From: Pandoraea faecigallinarum
GTDB taxonomy: Bacteria > Pseudomonadota > Gammaproteobacteria > Burkholderiales > Burkholderiaceae
Assembly: GCF_001029105.3 (NCBI RefSeq)
Contig: NZ_CP011807.3
Span: forward strand, 2,418,001-2,482,000
DNA: 64,000 bases
Direction: 5' to 3'
Part shown: positions 1 to 8,748 of the stretch, in pieces
Position numbering within the stretch: the first letter of the stretch is position 1
How the letters are laid out: each line of letters starts with the position of its first letter
The notes under the pieces: generated by a model
What the model was told of the DNA's origin: nothing
The model's database searches: none
What the model saw: only the letters and a program-made list of their open reading frames with translations
Position numbers and translations under genes: made by a program

Positions 1-284
1 TCGGCGCCTTCGCGCAGGCCGCGCACGCGATCGTTCACATGGTCGCGGGCTGTGAGCATGATGACCGGCGTCGACTTGCGCTCGCGCAACGAGGCGAGTA
101 CCGCGAACCCGTCGCGCCGGGGCAGCATGACATCGAGCACGATCACGTCGTAGTCGAACTCCAGCGCCAGATGTGTGCCTTCCTCGCCATCGAGCGCCAC
201 ATCGACCACCCAGCCTTGCTCGGTCAGGCCCGAGCGCAGATAGTCCACCACCTTCTGTTCGTCTTCAACGATCAGTACTTTCAT
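1..284 (-). CDS. heavy-metal-type response regulator, N-terminal part (runs off the window)
   Basis: The minus strand encodes an OmpR-family receiver domain beginning MKVLIVEDEQKVVDYL, with the phospho-acceptor in VLDVMLP (Asp51) and the switch Thr in MLTARD. The gene continues beyond base 1, so the DNA-binding domain is not visible. The start is the ATG at 282-284, preceded by a good ribosome site (GAGGTG). It begins 9 bases after the stop of the efflux lipoprotein gene and on the same strand, so it is probably the last visible gene of the RND pump operon. Its receiver resembles CusR/IrlR/CopR heavy-metal regulators. By context it may control the pump, together with a sensor kinase expected outside the window. 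Which signal it answers cannot be read from this fragment. Confidence 0.9.
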   Translation of the reverse strand, partial: MKVLIVEDEQKVVDYLRSGLTEQGWVVDVALDGEEGTHLALEFDYDVIVLDVMLPRRDGFAVLASLRERKSTPVIMLTARDHVNDRVRGLREGA

Positions 285-293
285 GTCGTCACC

Positions 294-1805
294 TCATCTT
301 TGCGCATTATACGAGTCAGAGGATGTTGCCGCGGGAGCGGCGGCGCCCGACGCGGCGGGCGTCTCCGAGGGCTGCCACCCGCCGCCCAGCGCCTTGACCA
401 GCGCCACGCACAGCACAAGTTGCTGGGCGCGGATCTGCACGTCCTGACGCTCGCTCGTCAGGGCTGCCTGCTGCGCCGTGATCACGCTCAGATACGCCGT
501 GAGGCCGCCCGAATAGCGGTCGTTCGCGAGACTCAGCAGCCGTTGTGCGTCGCGCACTGCCGCGCGCGATTCCCGCGCGGCGGCGTCGAGCACGGACAGA
601 CCGGTCACGCCGTCCTGCACCTGCTGGAACGCCGTGAGCACGGTCTGGCGGTAGTTCGCCTCGACGCCGCGATACCCGGCTGCGGCGGAGTCGACGTTGG
701 CCTGCCGCCTGCCGCCGTCGAAGATGACCTGCGAGGCGGCGGTGCCCAGCGTCCACAACAGACTCGGCGCCGAGAGCAGATTGGCGAACTCGGTGCTTTG
801 CCAGCCAATGCCCGGGGTGAGGGTCAGGCTGGGAAAGAAAGCCGCCTTGGCGACGCCGATTTGCGCGTTCGCTGCGGCCATGTTGCGCTCGGCCGAGGCG
901 ACGTCGGGGCGTCGTTGCAGGAGGTCGCTCGGCACGCCCAGCGGAATTGACGGCAGGGTCGCGGGCAATGGGCCTTCGGCCACCGAGAATGTCGGTGCGG
1001 GCACGCCAACGAGCACGGCGATGGCGTGTTCGTACTGGTCGCGTTGCTGACGCAGCAGCCGTGCCTGTACGCGGGTGGTGTCGAGTTGCGATTGCTGCTG
1101 GAGCACGTCCAGCCCGGATACGGCACCCAGATCGTGCTGCGCGCTCACGTAGTCGAGCGCTTTTTGCTGCAAGACGACGGACTGGTCGAGAACCTTGATC
1201 TCGGCGTCCACCGCGCGCAACTGAAAATAGGCGGTAGCGAGTTGCGTCGTGAGGACCAGACGGGCGTTCGCCAGATCGTCGCGCGCCTGTTCGGCAGACG
1301 CCTGCGCGCCTTCCACCTGACGGCGGATGCGTCCGAACAGGTCGGTGTCGTAACTCACGCCAAGGCCCAACTGCACGTTGTTTTGCACCGTCGACATGCT
1401 GCTCGTCGAATAGCTCGTGACCGGCCGGTTCGCCGAGATGCGCTGCCGTGCCAGACCGAAGGAGGCATCGACTTCCGGCAGGCGTTGCGCCCCGATGCCG
1501 GAGAGCGTGGCCTGTGCCTGATCGTAATGGGCGACGGCCGCCGCCAGCGTCTGATTCCCGGCGAGTGCCTGCGTCTCGAGCGCGTCGAGCGCTGGCTCGT
1601 CGAACGCCTTCCACCAGTCGGGCTGCAACGCGGCGTGCGAGGGCTGCGCGAGCTTCCAGAAACCGTCCGTCTTCCAGCCGGGCGGCGCAGCGACCTCGGG
1701 GCGATGGTAGTCCGGCCCGAGCGTGCACGCGCCGAGCAACATGCCGAGCGCCGCGACGGCAAGCCGCGACGCGCCGCGCCGGGTGCCGCGCACCGTCGCG
1801 CTCAC
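294..1805 (-). CDS. outer-membrane efflux lipoprotein, NodT/OprM family
   Basis: This is a 503-residue outer-membrane channel subunit of a tripartite RND pump (TolC-like trimeric duct). The N-terminus is a lipoprotein signal peptide with lipobox LLGAC (Cys27), followed by the family-typical start TLGPDYHRPEV. The body carries the duplicated long-helix regions of the OMF family, including RRPDVASAERNMAAANAQIG and GVAKAAFFPSLTL. The start is a GTG whose GTGA overlaps the TGA of the adaptor gene, which implies translational coupling. It is third in the order permease, adaptor, channel. The C-terminal tail is Ala-rich and weakly conserved. Substrates cannot be deduced from this subunit. Confidence 0.95.
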   Translation of the reverse strand: MSATVRGTRRGASRLAVAALGMLLGACTLGPDYHRPEVAAPPGWKTDGFWKLAQPSHAALQPDWWKAFDEPALDALETQALAGNQTLAAAVAHYDQAQATLSGIGAQRLPEVDASFGLARQRISANRPVTSYSTSSMSTVQNNVQLGLGVSYDTDLFGRIRRQVEGAQASAEQARDDLANARLVLTTQLATAYFQLRAVDAEIKVLDQSVVLQQKALDYVSAQHDLGAVSGLDVLQQQSQLDTTRVQARLLRQQRDQYEHAIAVLVGVPAPTFSVAEGPLPATLPSIPLGVPSDLLQRRPDVASAERNMAAANAQIGVAKAAFFPSLTLTPGIGWQSTEFANLLSAPSLLWTLGTAASQVIFDGGRRQANVDSAAAGYRGVEANYRQTVLTAFQQVQDGVTGLSVLDAAARESRAAVRDAQRLLSLANDRYSGGLTAYLSVITAQQAALTSERQDVQIRAQQLVLCVALVKALGGGWQPSETPAASGAAAPAATSSDSYNAQR

Positions 1806-3064
1806 GATTTGGCTCCTTGTGGTTTGCCCTCGGCGCCGCCGGTCTTTGCGCCCGGCGCGGCCTTGACTTGCAGCGTTTTGGCCTGCACGTGGTCGCCGTC
1901 GTCGATGGAGTCGCTCGGGTTGACGATCACGCGGTCGCTTGCCGATACCCCGTCGGCCAGTTCCAGCGACTGGCCGAGGTCCTTCGCGATCACGATCTTG
2001 TGCAGATGCACCACGCCCTGATCGTCGACGACCGCTACCCGCGGGCCTTCGGCGCGAAACAGCAGCGCGTTGGCCGGCACGCTCAGATGGGCCTGCACGG
2101 CACTGGGCAGCGCCAGTTGCACGTAAGCGCCCGGGCGCAGCTTGCCGTCCGGGTTCGGCAGGGCGGCCTCGATCTGAAGCGAGCGTGTCGCCACGTCGAT
2201 GGCGCCCGACACATGGGTGATCTTGCCCTGGAAACGCTGACCCGGCAGTTCGGCCTGCGTGACGACGACCGGCTGACCTACGGCTACGCCTTGCGCGTAG
2301 GCCTGGGGCACTTGCACATAGACGCGCAGCGGGTCCGTCTGTGCCAGTGAGAACAGCGCCCGGCTATTGCCGCTGCCCGCCGCGATCAGGTCGCCGATGT
2401 CGACATTGCGCTGCGTGATCACGCCATCGAAGGGGGCGACGATGCGCTTGAACGATTCGAGTTGCTGAAGTCGCCTGACGTTGGCGTCGGCCGCCGCAAG
2501 ATTGGCGACACCTTGGGTGTACGTGCTTTGGCGCTCGTCGAGCTCCTGCTGCGAGACGGCGTCGCGCTGGCGCAACTGTTGCCAGCGATCGAGCGACGAC
2601 TTCGCCAGCCCGAGGCTCGCGCTGATCTGGTTGCGCTGGGCAATGGCCTGCGCCAGTTCCTGATCGATTTCCGGCGTGTCGAGATCGGCAAGCAACTGGC
2701 CTTGCTTCACGCGCGCGCCGATGTCGACGTAGCGATGCAGCAGGTACCCCGTGGCCCGGGCGTAAATCGGCGACTCCACCGCCCCGCGCAGTGTCGCCGG
2801 CAGCAGCGTCTCACTGGCCTCGGTGGCCTGCGGCATGACGACGCTCACATACTGCGTGGCGTTCTGCGCGGTCACGGCGGCGACCTCGCGGCGTTGCAGC
2901 GCGTTGGAGAGGGTCGTGCGCGCGGCGCCCACCACCAGTAGCGCGGCCACCACGATCAGCGCGATCTTGGCGCGCCGGAATTCGCCGCGGCGCGCGGGCA
3001 ACTGCCGTCCGTCGGCAGGATCGTGCTCGGGAATGGCCAGTTCGGCGTGATGTTTCTCGGTCAT
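1802..3064 (-). CDS. RND efflux periplasmic adaptor (membrane fusion protein)
   Basis: About 420 residues. A short cytoplasmic N-terminus is followed by one membrane anchor (about residues 31-51, IALIVVAALLVVGAA). After it come the HlyD/AcrA-type lipoyl halves (YLHRYVDIGARVKQGQLLADLD and VAPFDGVITQRNVDIGDLI), an alpha-helical hairpin between them, a beta-barrel domain and a C-terminal membrane-proximal domain. The adaptor links the inner-membrane permease to the outer-membrane channel. I chose the ATG at 3062-3064; a TTG nine bases upstream would add three residues. It lies 82 bases downstream of the permease gene and overlaps the channel gene by four bases, so the three genes form one transcript. 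Confidence 0.95.
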   Translation of the reverse strand: MTEKHHAELAIPEHDPADGRQLPARRGEFRRAKIALIVVAALLVVGAARTTLSNALQRREVAAVTAQNATQYVSVVMPQATEASETLLPATLRGAVESPIYARATGYLLHRYVDIGARVKQGQLLADLDTPEIDQELAQAIAQRNQISASLGLAKSSLDRWQQLRQRDAVSQQELDERQSTYTQGVANLAAADANVRRLQQLESFKRIVAPFDGVITQRNVDIGDLIAAGSGNSRALFSLAQTDPLRVYVQVPQAYAQGVAVGQPVVVTQAELPGQRFQGKITHVSGAIDVATRSLQIEAALPNPDGKLRPGAYVQLALPSAVQAHLSVPANALLFRAEGPRVAVVDDQGVVHLHKIVIAKDLGQSLELADGVSASDRVIVNPSDSIDDGDHVQAKTLQVKAAPGAKTGGAEGKPQGAKS

Positions 3065-3146
3065 GTCGTTCAACCCGTCAAATCTTGGTGTCTGGTGTGA
3101 AGAGTGCCGGCCGTGGCGTGCTCGTGCCGCTCGTGCATTGGCGCGC

Positions 3147-6100
3147 TCATCGGCCGTCGCCTTGTGCCGGGGTCGGTGGGTGAGCGGCGTTGCGGGCCTT
3201 GCGGCGCACGAGTCGCGTATGGACCCCGGCGAAAACCAACGGCACGAAGAACAGCGTGGAGACCGTGGCGAACATCAACCCGCCGATCACCGCGCGGCCC
3301 AGCGGGGCGTTCTGTTCCGCGCCTTCGCCGAGGCCGAGCGCCATGGGGACCATCCCGATGATCATTGCCAGCGCCGTCATCAGCACCGGGCGGATCCGGC
3401 TCGCGCCGGCTTCGAGTGCGGCCTTGAGCGGTGCCATGCCGGCTTCCATGCGCTGCCGCGCGAACGCCACCACGAGAATACTGTTGGCGGTCGCCACGCC
3501 CATCGTCATGATGGCGCCGGTGAGGGCGGGGACCGACAGACGTGTGCCGGACAGGAACAGCATCCAGACGATGCCGGCCAGCGCTGCGGGCAGCGCGCTC
3601 ACGATAATGAGGGGGTCGACCCACGACTGGAAATTCACCACGATGAGCAGATAAACGAGCACGATGGCCATTGCCACCCCGATGCCCAGCCCGAGATACG
3701 AGCTTTGCATGGTGCTGACCTGGCCGCGTACGGTAATCTGGCTGCCGCGCGGCAGATCCCGCTTCGCCTGAGCGACGAGTTTGTCGATGTCGCCGGCCAC
3801 GCTGCCCAGATCGCGGCCTTCCACGCTCACGAAAATGTCGATGACCGGCCGGATGTTGTAGTGGCTCACCACGGCGAAGCGCTGGGTCGGCTCGACCTTC
3901 ACGAAGTTGCCCAGCAACTGCGACTGCCCGTTGCTGGCGGTGCCCGCCACCGGCAGGCGCAGCAGGTCGTCGATGGAACTGATGCGGTACTGCGGCGACT
4001 GCACGGACAGGCTGTACTCCACGCCGTTTTGCGCGTTGAACCAGAAGCCGGGCGACGTTTGGGAACTGCCCGAGAGCGAAATGAGCACATTCTGGGCCAC
4101 GGCATTGGCGTTCAGGTTCAACTGCTGCAAGCGCGTACGGTCCATGTCGAGGTGAATGGTCGGCGCGTTCACGCGTTGTTGAATGTGTGTGTCGACCGTG
4201 CCGGGCACTTGCCGCACCTGCTTGAGCAGCTTCGTCGCCACGTCGAAGTTGGCGAGTTGCTGATTGCCGCTGATCTGAATGTCGATGGCGGCGGGCAGGC
4301 CGAAGTTGAGAATCTGCGTAACGATGTCCGCCGGCTGAAAGAAGAATTCCACGCCGGGGAAACGTTGCGGCAGGATGGCGCGCAGCTTGTCGATGTAACC
4401 CGCGCTCGGGTGGTGCTCAGGTGTCAGGGCAATCTGGATCTCGCCGTCGAGCGTGCCGATCGTGCCCGCGTTGCTGTACGACAGGTTGATCCCGCTGTAC
4501 GGCAGGCCAAGGTTGTCGAGGATCGTTTCAAGCTCGTGGGCGGGCACCACTTCACGCACGACTTTTTCGACTTCGTCCGCCAGCCGCGCCGTCTCTTCGA
4601 TGCGCGTGCCCGTTGGCGCTCGCATGTGCATGCGGATATTGCCCGCATCGACCGAGGGGAAGAAATCGGCGCCCAGTGCGAACACGAGTCCCATCGAAAG
4701 TACGCAGAACGCGAGAAAGCCCGTGGCGAAGACACGGCGACGTACCAGCAGCATGGACAGCACGACGATATACGCAGCGCGCATGCGCTCGAAGCCGGCA
4801 TCGAAACGCAGGTAGATGCGGCGGAAAAAGCCGGGCCCGGCGTTCGGGTCCGTCGGGTGCGCGTGGCCCATGAGCAGCATGGCCAGCGTGGGCACGAGCG
4901 TGCGCGAGAGCACGTACGACGCGAGCATGGCGAACACCACGGCTTCGGCCAGCGGCACGAAGAGATAACGCGCCACGCCGGTCAGGAAAAACATCGGCAC
5001 GAATACGATACAAATGCACAGCGTCGAGACGAGCGCCGGCACGGCGATTTCCCCCGCGCCGTCGAGAATCGCCTGATGCAGCGGCGTGCCCATATGGAGA
5101 TGCCGCTCGATGTTCTCGATGGTCACGGTCGCATCGTCGACCAGAATCCCCACCGCGAGCGCGAGTCCGCCCAGCGTCATGATGTTGATGGTCTGCCCGA
5201 GCGCGTGAAGCGCCAGCAGCGACGACAGGATGGAGAGCGGAATCGAAATGGCGATGATGCAGGTGCTGCGCCAGTTGCCGAGGAACAGCAGAATCATCGC
5301 CGCCGTGAGCGCCGCGGCGATCAGTGCTTCGTGAATCACGCCCTGAACGGCGGCCTTCACGAAAACGGACTGATCGAACAGCGCCGAGATGTGCAGATCG
5401 GCGGGCAGGGCGGCGCGGGCCTCGGGCAGAATCGCCTTGAGCGAATCGACCACGGACAACGTGGACGCATCGCCGGTCTTCATCACGGACATCAGCACAC
5501 CGCGCTGGCCGTTCTGACGCACGATGTTGGTCTGCGGCGAGAAGCCGGTGCGAACGTGTGCGACTTCACGCAAATAGGTCGTGGCCCCCGCCACGGTGCG
5601 CACCGGAATGTTGTTCAGCCCCTCGACGCTCGGCGGCGAGCCGTTCATGTCGACGGTGTACTCGCGCGGACCGATCTTGGCCGTGCCGGTCGGCAGAATC
5701 AGGTTTTGCGCGTTGACGGCGGCGACCACGTCCTGCGCGGTCAGGCCCTTGGCGAGCAGGGCGCGAGAGTCGATGTCGACCGAAATCAGGCGCGTCTTGC
5801 CGCCGTAGGGATAGGGCACGGCCGCGCCGGGAATCGTCACGAGCTGGGGACGCAGGAAGTTCAGCGCCGTGTCGTTGAGCGCCGGCTCCGACAGACTCGG
5901 ACTCGACAGGCCTAGTTGCATCACCGGGATCGACGACGCCGAATAGCTGATGACGAGCGGCGGTGTGGCCCCCGGCGGCATCTGCTTGACCTGCGCCTGC
6001 TCCACGGCGACGACCTGCGCGATGGCCGTCTGAATATTGGCCGTCGGTTGCAGGAAGATCTTGATGATGCCGATGCCGGGCAACGACTGCGATTCGATGT

Positions 6101-6338
6101 GCTCGATGTTGTTGACGGTGGTCGTCAACCCGCGCTCGTTGCCGGAGATCATCCGGTCGGCGATGTCCTGCGCGGACAGGCCGTTGTAGGTCCAGATGAC
6201 GCTGATGACGGGGATGTTGATTTCCGGCAGCACGTCGACGGGGGTGCGCAACAGCGCGAGCGGCGTGGCGAGCAGGATCAGAATGGCCATCACGATGAAC
6301 GTGTAGGGCCGTTTGAGCGCAACGTTGACAATCCACAT
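3147..6338 (-). CDS. RND efflux permease (AcrB-like, HAE family)
   Basis: This 1063-residue inner-membrane proton-driven exporter has the normal length for the AcrB superfamily. It shows the typical N-terminus WIVNVALKRPYTFIVMAIL, the first periplasmic porter region after TM1, and the TM4 proton-relay pair in GILVDDATVTIENIERH (about residues 400-410). The second half repeats this architecture. In TM10, where AcrB carries an essential Lys (sequence AKNAIL), this protein reads GVATANSILVV, so the Lys is Ala. That places it in a less-studied HAE branch rather than with AcrB/MexB or the heavy-metal CusA/CzcA group. It is the first gene of the minus-strand operon permease-adaptor-channel. Drugs or small organic compounds are the likely substrates, but this is not shown. 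Confidence 0.95.
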   Translation of the reverse strand: MWIVNVALKRPYTFIVMAILILLATPLALLRTPVDVLPEINIPVISVIWTYNGLSAQDIADRMISGNERGLTTTVNNIEHIESQSLPGIGIIKIFLQPTANIQTAIAQVVAVEQAQVKQMPPGATPPLVISYSASSIPVMQLGLSSPSLSEPALNDTALNFLRPQLVTIPGAAVPYPYGGKTRLISVDIDSRALLAKGLTAQDVVAAVNAQNLILPTGTAKIGPREYTVDMNGSPPSVEGLNNIPVRTVAGATTYLREVAHVRTGFSPQTNIVRQNGQRGVLMSVMKTGDASTLSVVDSLKAILPEARAALPADLHISALFDQSVFVKAAVQGVIHEALIAAALTAAMILLFLGNWRSTCIIAISIPLSILSSLLALHALGQTINIMTLGGLALAVGILVDDATVTIENIERHLHMGTPLHQAILDGAGEIAVPALVSTLCICIVFVPMFFLTGVARYLFVPLAEAVVFAMLASYVLSRTLVPTLAMLLMGHAHPTDPNAGPGFFRRIYLRFDAGFERMRAAYIVVLSMLLVRRRVFATGFLAFCVLSMGLVFALGADFFPSVDAGNIRMHMRAPTGTRIEETARLADEVEKVVREVVPAHELETILDNLGLPYSGINLSYSNAGTIGTLDGEIQIALTPEHHPSAGYIDKLRAILPQRFPGVEFFFQPADIVTQILNFGLPAAIDIQISGNQQLANFDVATKLLKQVRQVPGTVDTHIQQRVNAPTIHLDMDRTRLQQLNLNANAVAQNVLISLSGSSQTSPGFWFNAQNGVEYSLSVQSPQYRISSIDDLLRLPVAGTASNGQSQLLGNFVKVEPTQRFAVVSHYNIRPVIDIFVSVEGRDLGSVAGDIDKLVAQAKRDLPRGSQITVRGQVSTMQSSYLGLGIGVAMAIVLVYLLIVVNFQSWVDPLIIVSALPAALAGIVWMLFLSGTRLSVPALTGAIMTMGVATANSILVVAFARQRMEAGMAPLKAALEAGASRIRPVLMTALAMIIGMVPMALGLGEGAEQNAPLGRAVIGGLMFATVSTLFFVPLVFAGVHTRLVRRKARNAAHPPTPAQGDGR

Positions 6339-6685
6339 GATTCAGACGCGCTCGGGCGCAGTCACAGGCGTACGGACAAGGGCCGCCCGGGGCACGCCCA
6401 TGGGAGCGCACCACCGGTATCGGAAGGAACGCCGCCATGTTATGGGCGCGCCCCCAACGCCAAAATGGCGCGAATATGGCGAAATTGACAGAATTCCGGC
6501 GACCGCGCGCAAACCCGCGCCACACAAGGCTTCGCTCGACGCCATGTGTGCGGGAGTGGCATATTACGGCGTGTTGCGTTATAAAGTTGACATACCAAAA
6601 GTCGCCACCCGATAGCCTACGGCCCGCCTGTCGATCCGGAGTGCCGTGCCGGGTGTCGAGAACCCAAGTCCCACGCAGGAAAGCA
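6339..6685. other. divergent intergenic region between RND pump and DyP operon
   Basis: These 347 bases separate the divergent permease and peroxidase genes and hold no credible gene. The right half is less GC-rich. A possible sigma-70 promoter for the peroxidase operon has TTGACA at 6587-6592 and CGATAG at 6610-6615 with a 17-base spacer; the -10 match is weak. No clear operator palindrome was found. Confidence 0.5.
6587..6615 (+). promoter_or_regulatory. candidate promoter of the DyP-encapsulin operon
   Basis: A perfect -35 TTGACA (6587-6592) and a weak -10 CGATAG (6610-6615) are separated by 17 bases, about 70 bases before the peroxidase start. The surrounding bases are AT-richer than the flanks. 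This is inferred from consensus matching only. Confidence 0.35.
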
Positions 6686-7816
6686 ATGACCGAACGTCCG
6701 ACGTCCCCCCCCGAACCCCAACCGGTCTCCGGCAAAGTCACCCGCAGCGCCATCTTCCTCGTTGCGACCGTTCGCGAGGACGAGGCGGCGCACGCCGCCG
6801 TGAGAAGCTGGTGCGCCGATGTTGCCGCCTATGTGCGCTCGGTCGGCAAGCGTGTGCCGTCGGGCAATCTGTCGTGCGTGGTCGGCTTCGCCGACAACGC
6901 GTGGGATCGCCTGTTCGGCGATCCGCGCCCGGCCGAGTTGCATCCGTTTCGCGAATTCGGCTCGGGCAAGCGCCATGCGCCGGCCACGCCCGGCGATTTG
7001 CTGCTGCACATCCGCGCCGAGCAGATGGACCTGTGCTTCGATCTCGCCACGCTCCTGCTCAACAAGCTGGGGGACGCCGTGAGCGTGGTCGACGAGGTGC
7101 ACGGATTCCGCTATTTCGACATGCGCGCCATGATCGGCTTCGTCGACGGCACCGAGAATCCGGAAGGTCAGGAAGCGCTCGATTTCACGGTGATAGGCGA
7201 GGAAGACCCGGACTTTGCCGGCGGCAGCTACGTGCTGGTGCAGAAGTATCTGCACGATATGACCGGCTGGAACGCGTTGCCGGTGGAGGTGCAGGAGCGC
7301 ATCATCGGGCGCACCAAATTCTCGGACGTCGAACTCGACGAAGACGTCAAACCGAGCAATTCGCACAGTGCGCTGACCACGCTGGAAGTGGACGGCAAGG
7401 AAGTGAAGATTCTGCGCGACAACATGCCGTTCGGTCGTCCCGGATCGGGCGAATTCGGCACCTTCTTCATCGGATATGCCCGCTCGCCGTGGCCCATCGA
7501 GCAGATGCTGGAGAACATGTTCGTCGGCAAGCCGCCAGGCAACTACGACCGCCTGCTCGACTTCAGCACGGCCGTGACGGGCGGCCTGTTCTTCGTGCCG
7601 TCGGCAGCATTGCTGGAGGAACTGGCCGATCGCGCCCCGCAAGCCGCCGCCGAATCCACCAACGTCATCAGGACCCTGATCGATGCTCAGCCCGCAGGCG
7701 CCCAGGTGCTCACCGGGGCCACGGCATCGGCAGCAACGACATCTCATCAGGCGAGTCCCGCGGTTGCGGACGGCTCGCTGCAAATCGGATCGCTCAAAGG
7801 AGTTTCTCAGGCATGA
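6686..7816 (+). CDS. dye-decolorizing (DyP-type) haem peroxidase, encapsulin cargo
   Basis: A 376-residue DyP peroxidase, oxidising substrates with H2O2 through haem b. The signature GFVDGTENP (about residues 150-158) supplies the distal catalytic Asp. A conserved His in PSNSHSAL (about residue 226) is the likely proximal haem ligand, and the Arg in NMPFGRPG is the second distal residue. After the catalytic domain comes an Ala/Thr-rich linker and the tail DGSLQIGSLKG, matching the known encapsulin cargo-loading peptide of DyP cargos. The start is the ATG at 6686, with AGGAAA just upstream; an earlier in-frame start would add a basic, unconserved stretch. The stop overlaps the encapsulin start (ATGA), so cargo and shell are co-translated. 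Confidence 0.96.
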   Translation: MTERPTSPPEPQPVSGKVTRSAIFLVATVREDEAAHAAVRSWCADVAAYVRSVGKRVPSGNLSCVVGFADNAWDRLFGDPRPAELHPFREFGSGKRHAPATPGDLLLHIRAEQMDLCFDLATLLLNKLGDAVSVVDEVHGFRYFDMRAMIGFVDGTENPEGQEALDFTVIGEEDPDFAGGSYVLVQKYLHDMTGWNALPVEVQERIIGRTKFSDVELDEDVKPSNSHSALTTLEVDGKEVKILRDNMPFGRPGSGEFGTFFIGYARSPWPIEQMLENMFVGKPPGNYDRLLDFSTAVTGGLFFVPSAALLEELADRAPQAAAESTNVIRTLIDAQPAGAQVLTGATASAATTSHQASPAVADGSLQIGSLKGVSQA

Positions 7817-8643
7817 ATAACCTGCATCGCGAACTGGCCCCCATTTCGAGCGCCGCGTGGGCGCAAATCGAAGAAGAGGTCGCCCGCACGTTCAAGCGCA
7901 CTGTGGCCGGTCGTCGCGTCGTCGACGTCAAGGGCCCGGGCGGTCTGGCGCTCGCGGGCGTCGGAACCGGTCATCAGAAGGCCATCGACGCCCCGCTCGA
8001 CGGGGTGAGCGCGCGTCAGCGCGAAGTCCTGCCGCTGGTGGTGCTGCGCGTGCCGTTCGAGCTTTCGCGCGAAGCCATCGACGATGTCGAGCGCGGCGCG
8101 AACGACTCGGACTGGCAACCGGCCAAGGACGCCGCGATCAAGCTGGCGTACGCCGAAGACCGCGCGATTTTCGACGGCTACGAAGCGGCCCGTATCACGG
8201 GCGTGCGCGAGGGCACCTCGAATCCCGTGCTGCCGCTGCCGCAGAACATCGCCGACTACCCGACGGTCATCGCCAAGGCGCTGGAGCAGCTGCGCCTGGA
8301 AGGCGTCGACGGCCCGTACAGCGTGCTGCTCGGTGCCGACGCCTATACCGCAGTGGCCGAAGCCAACGATCAGGGCTACCCGATTCTGGAACACATCGGC
8401 CATATCGTGAGCGGCGAGATCATCTGGGCGCCGGCCATCGATGGCGGCTGCATCGTCTCGACGCGCGGCGGCGACTACGAAATGCACATCGGTCAGGACG
8501 TCTCCATCGGCTACCTGGATCACACGGCGACGACCGTTCGCCTGTATCTGGAAGAGACCTTCACGTTCCTCATGCTCACGGCCGAGGCGGGGGTTTCGGT
8601 GGGCAGTGCGAAGCCCGTCGGTGCGAAGAAGAAGTCGAAGTAA
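7813..8643 (+). CDS. encapsulin shell protein (linocin-M18 family)
   Basis: This 276-residue protein is an HK97-fold encapsulin shell protomer. It begins MNNLHRELAPISSAAWAQIEEE and contains the family-typical LPLVVLRVPFELSREAIDDVERG and the E-loop/A-domain pattern ending HIGQDVSIGYLDHTATTVRLYLEETFTFL. Encapsulins assemble into protein nanocompartments that hold cargo through a short C-terminal peptide, which here sits on the upstream DyP peroxidase. The length fits the small (T=1) encapsulin class of about 265-285 residues. The Lys-rich end (AKKKSK) is not conserved. The gene is the second and last in the operon and is followed by a strong intrinsic terminator. Confidence 0.96.
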   Translation: MNNLHRELAPISSAAWAQIEEEVARTFKRTVAGRRVVDVKGPGGLALAGVGTGHQKAIDAPLDGVSARQREVLPLVVLRVPFELSREAIDDVERGANDSDWQPAKDAAIKLAYAEDRAIFDGYEAARITGVREGTSNPVLPLPQNIADYPTVIAKALEQLRLEGVDGPYSVLLGADAYTAVAEANDQGYPILEHIGHIVSGEIIWAPAIDGGCIVSTRGGDYEMHIGQDVSIGYLDHTATTVRLYLEETFTFLMLTAEAGVSVGSAKPVGAKKKSK

Positions 8644-8671
8644 CGCGCGTGAATTACTGAGGGAAAAAGTC

Positions 8672-8709
8672 AAACGGCTGAGGCGGAAAATCCGCACTCA
8701 GCCGTTTTT
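8672..8709 (+). terminator. rho-independent terminator after encapsulin
   Basis: The sequence AAACGGCTGAGGCGGA, a short AAA loop and its reverse complement (with one extra base) form a stem of about 16 bp ending in a run of five T. It lies 28 bases after the encapsulin stop and before the convergent ArnT-like gene. It may also act on the minus strand, whose downstream side is AT-rich. Confidence 0.9.
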
Positions 8710-8748
8710 CATGGCGGCGCCATGGCGTCATGACGACGCCGTGACCGA

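Noticed and set aside
3063..5915. Long open reading frame on the plus strand of about 950 codons
   Set aside because: It is antisense to the RND permease and is open only because of GC-rich codon bias; its protein is His/Arg/Gln-rich with no family resemblance.
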